Part shown: positions 63,346 through 64,000 of the stretch, in pieces
How the letters are laid out: every line of letters begins with the position of its first letter
Numbering within the stretch: the first letter of the stretch is position 1
Assembly: GCA_905221205.1 (NCBI GenBank)
Contig: CAJNCG010000002.1
Location: 496,001 to 560,000 of the forward strand
Length of the DNA: 64,000 nucleotides
Source of the DNA: a bacterium
GTDB taxonomy: Bacteria; Bacillota; Bacilli; Lactobacillales; Streptococcaceae
Direction: 5' to 3'
Program-made: the position numbers and the translations under genes
The notes under the pieces: model-generated
What the model was told of the DNA's origin: nothing
What the model saw: only the letters and a program-made list of their open reading frames with translations
Database searches by the model: none

Positions 63346-64000
63346 TGGGTAAATATTTTGGGACTGATGGAGTCCGTGGAGAAGCTAACGTAGAACTAAC
63401 GCCAGAATTGGCTTTTAAGCTAGGACGTTTTGGAGGCTATGTTCTCAGTCAACATGAAACGGAAGCACCGAAAGTTTTTGTAGGACGTGATACACGTATT
63501 TCAGGGGAAATGCTAGAATCTGCCTTGGTAGCAGGTCTCCTTTCAGTTGGGATTCACGTATATAAACTAGGTGTTCTGGCAACACCAGCAGTAGCTTACT
63601 TGGTCAAAACAGAGGGAGCAAGTGCCGGTGTCATGATTTCTGCCAGCCACAATCCAGCCCTTGATAATGGAATCAAGTTCTTTGGTGGGGATGGCTTCAA
63701 ACTAGACGACGAAAAAGAAGCAGAAATTGAAGCCTTGCTAGATGCTGCGGAAGATACTCTTCCTCGTCCAAGTGCAGAAGGCTTGGGAACCTTGGTAGAT
63801 TATCCAGAAGGCTTGCGTAAGTATGAAGGATATCTGGTTTCAACTGGAACTCCACTTGAAGGAATGAAAGTTTCCTTGGACACAGCCAATGGTGCAGCGT
63901 CTACAAGTGCCCGTCAAATCTTTGCAGACCTTGGTGCTCAATTGACGGTTATCGGGGAAACACCAGACGGTCTTAACATCAACCTTAATGTTGGTTCTAC
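63346..64000 (+). CDS. glmM: Phosphoglucosamine mutase (3' end cut by window edge)
   Basis: The first 218 residues of the enzyme converting glucosamine-6-phosphate to glucosamine-1-phosphate for peptidoglycan precursors. The N-terminal [10 protein letters not shown] (6-15) and the active-site serine loop SASHNP (99-104, phosphorylated Ser101) are intact. It follows AAAAAGGA and lies 25 nt after cdaR. The remaining half of the gene is outside the window. Confidence 0.97.

Overview
The window looks like the chromosome of a mitis-group Streptococcus (S. mitis / S. oralis / S. pneumoniae cluster). The grounds are near pneumococcus-like sequences of RecJ, UvrC, LdcB, Dpr, DHFR and ClpX; two BOX repeats, which are typical of this group; a choline-binding LytC-type lysozyme; and streptococcal YSIRK/LPxTG surface proteins. 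No rRNA, tRNA, CRISPR array, prophage or intact insertion sequence was seen.

Layout. (1) 1-2196, minus strand: a polar amino acid ABC transporter operon (ATPase, binding protein, permease cut by the window edge). (2) 2.4-17.7 kb, plus strand: housekeeping genes recJ, rnjB, estA, a membrane-anchored matrixin, uvrC, a metallophosphoesterase, a nitroreductase, pepV, a uracil-DNA-glycosylase-like protein, a rhodanese, brnQ, an M42 peptidase, a HIT protein and ldcB. (3) 17.8-19.2 kb: rplK-rplA, with two look-alike RNA hairpins that may be L1 autoregulatory sites. (4) 19.2-48.9 kb: an accessory island made almost only of giant wall-anchored fibrillar adhesins. Three intact genes encode 3256, 2934 and 2883 residues, and a fourth is collapsed to a signal-peptide/anchor remnant. 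All carry the same YSIRK-type signal and LPNTG anchor, and the intact ones have stalks of 13-17 CshA-type repeats. The first two share one type of head; the third has a CshA-like lectin/GEVED head. Each gene has its own extended -10 promoter and most have a strong terminator. (5) 49-64 kb, plus strand except one gene: apt, metA (with a MET-box), dnaD, tpiA, lytC, dpr, dfr, a 56-residue membrane protein, clpX, engB, a RidA protein, rapZ-yvcK-whiA, a minus-strand ferredoxin/flavodoxin-NADP reductase, cdaA-cdaR and the start of glmM.

The left and right housekeeping blocks are, from memory, far apart in S. pneumoniae TIGR4 (around SP_0607-0631 and SP_1577-1559, the second block reversed). The adhesin island therefore seems to sit at a chromosome inversion junction.

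How the genes may work together: the adhesins are probably long fibrils on the wall, sorted by sortase A, with independent transcription and recombination between copies as the likely source of new versions. LdcB, LytC and GlmM concern peptidoglycan trimming, hydrolysis and precursor supply, and CdaA/CdaR make and control c-di-AMP next to glmM in the usual Firmicute order.
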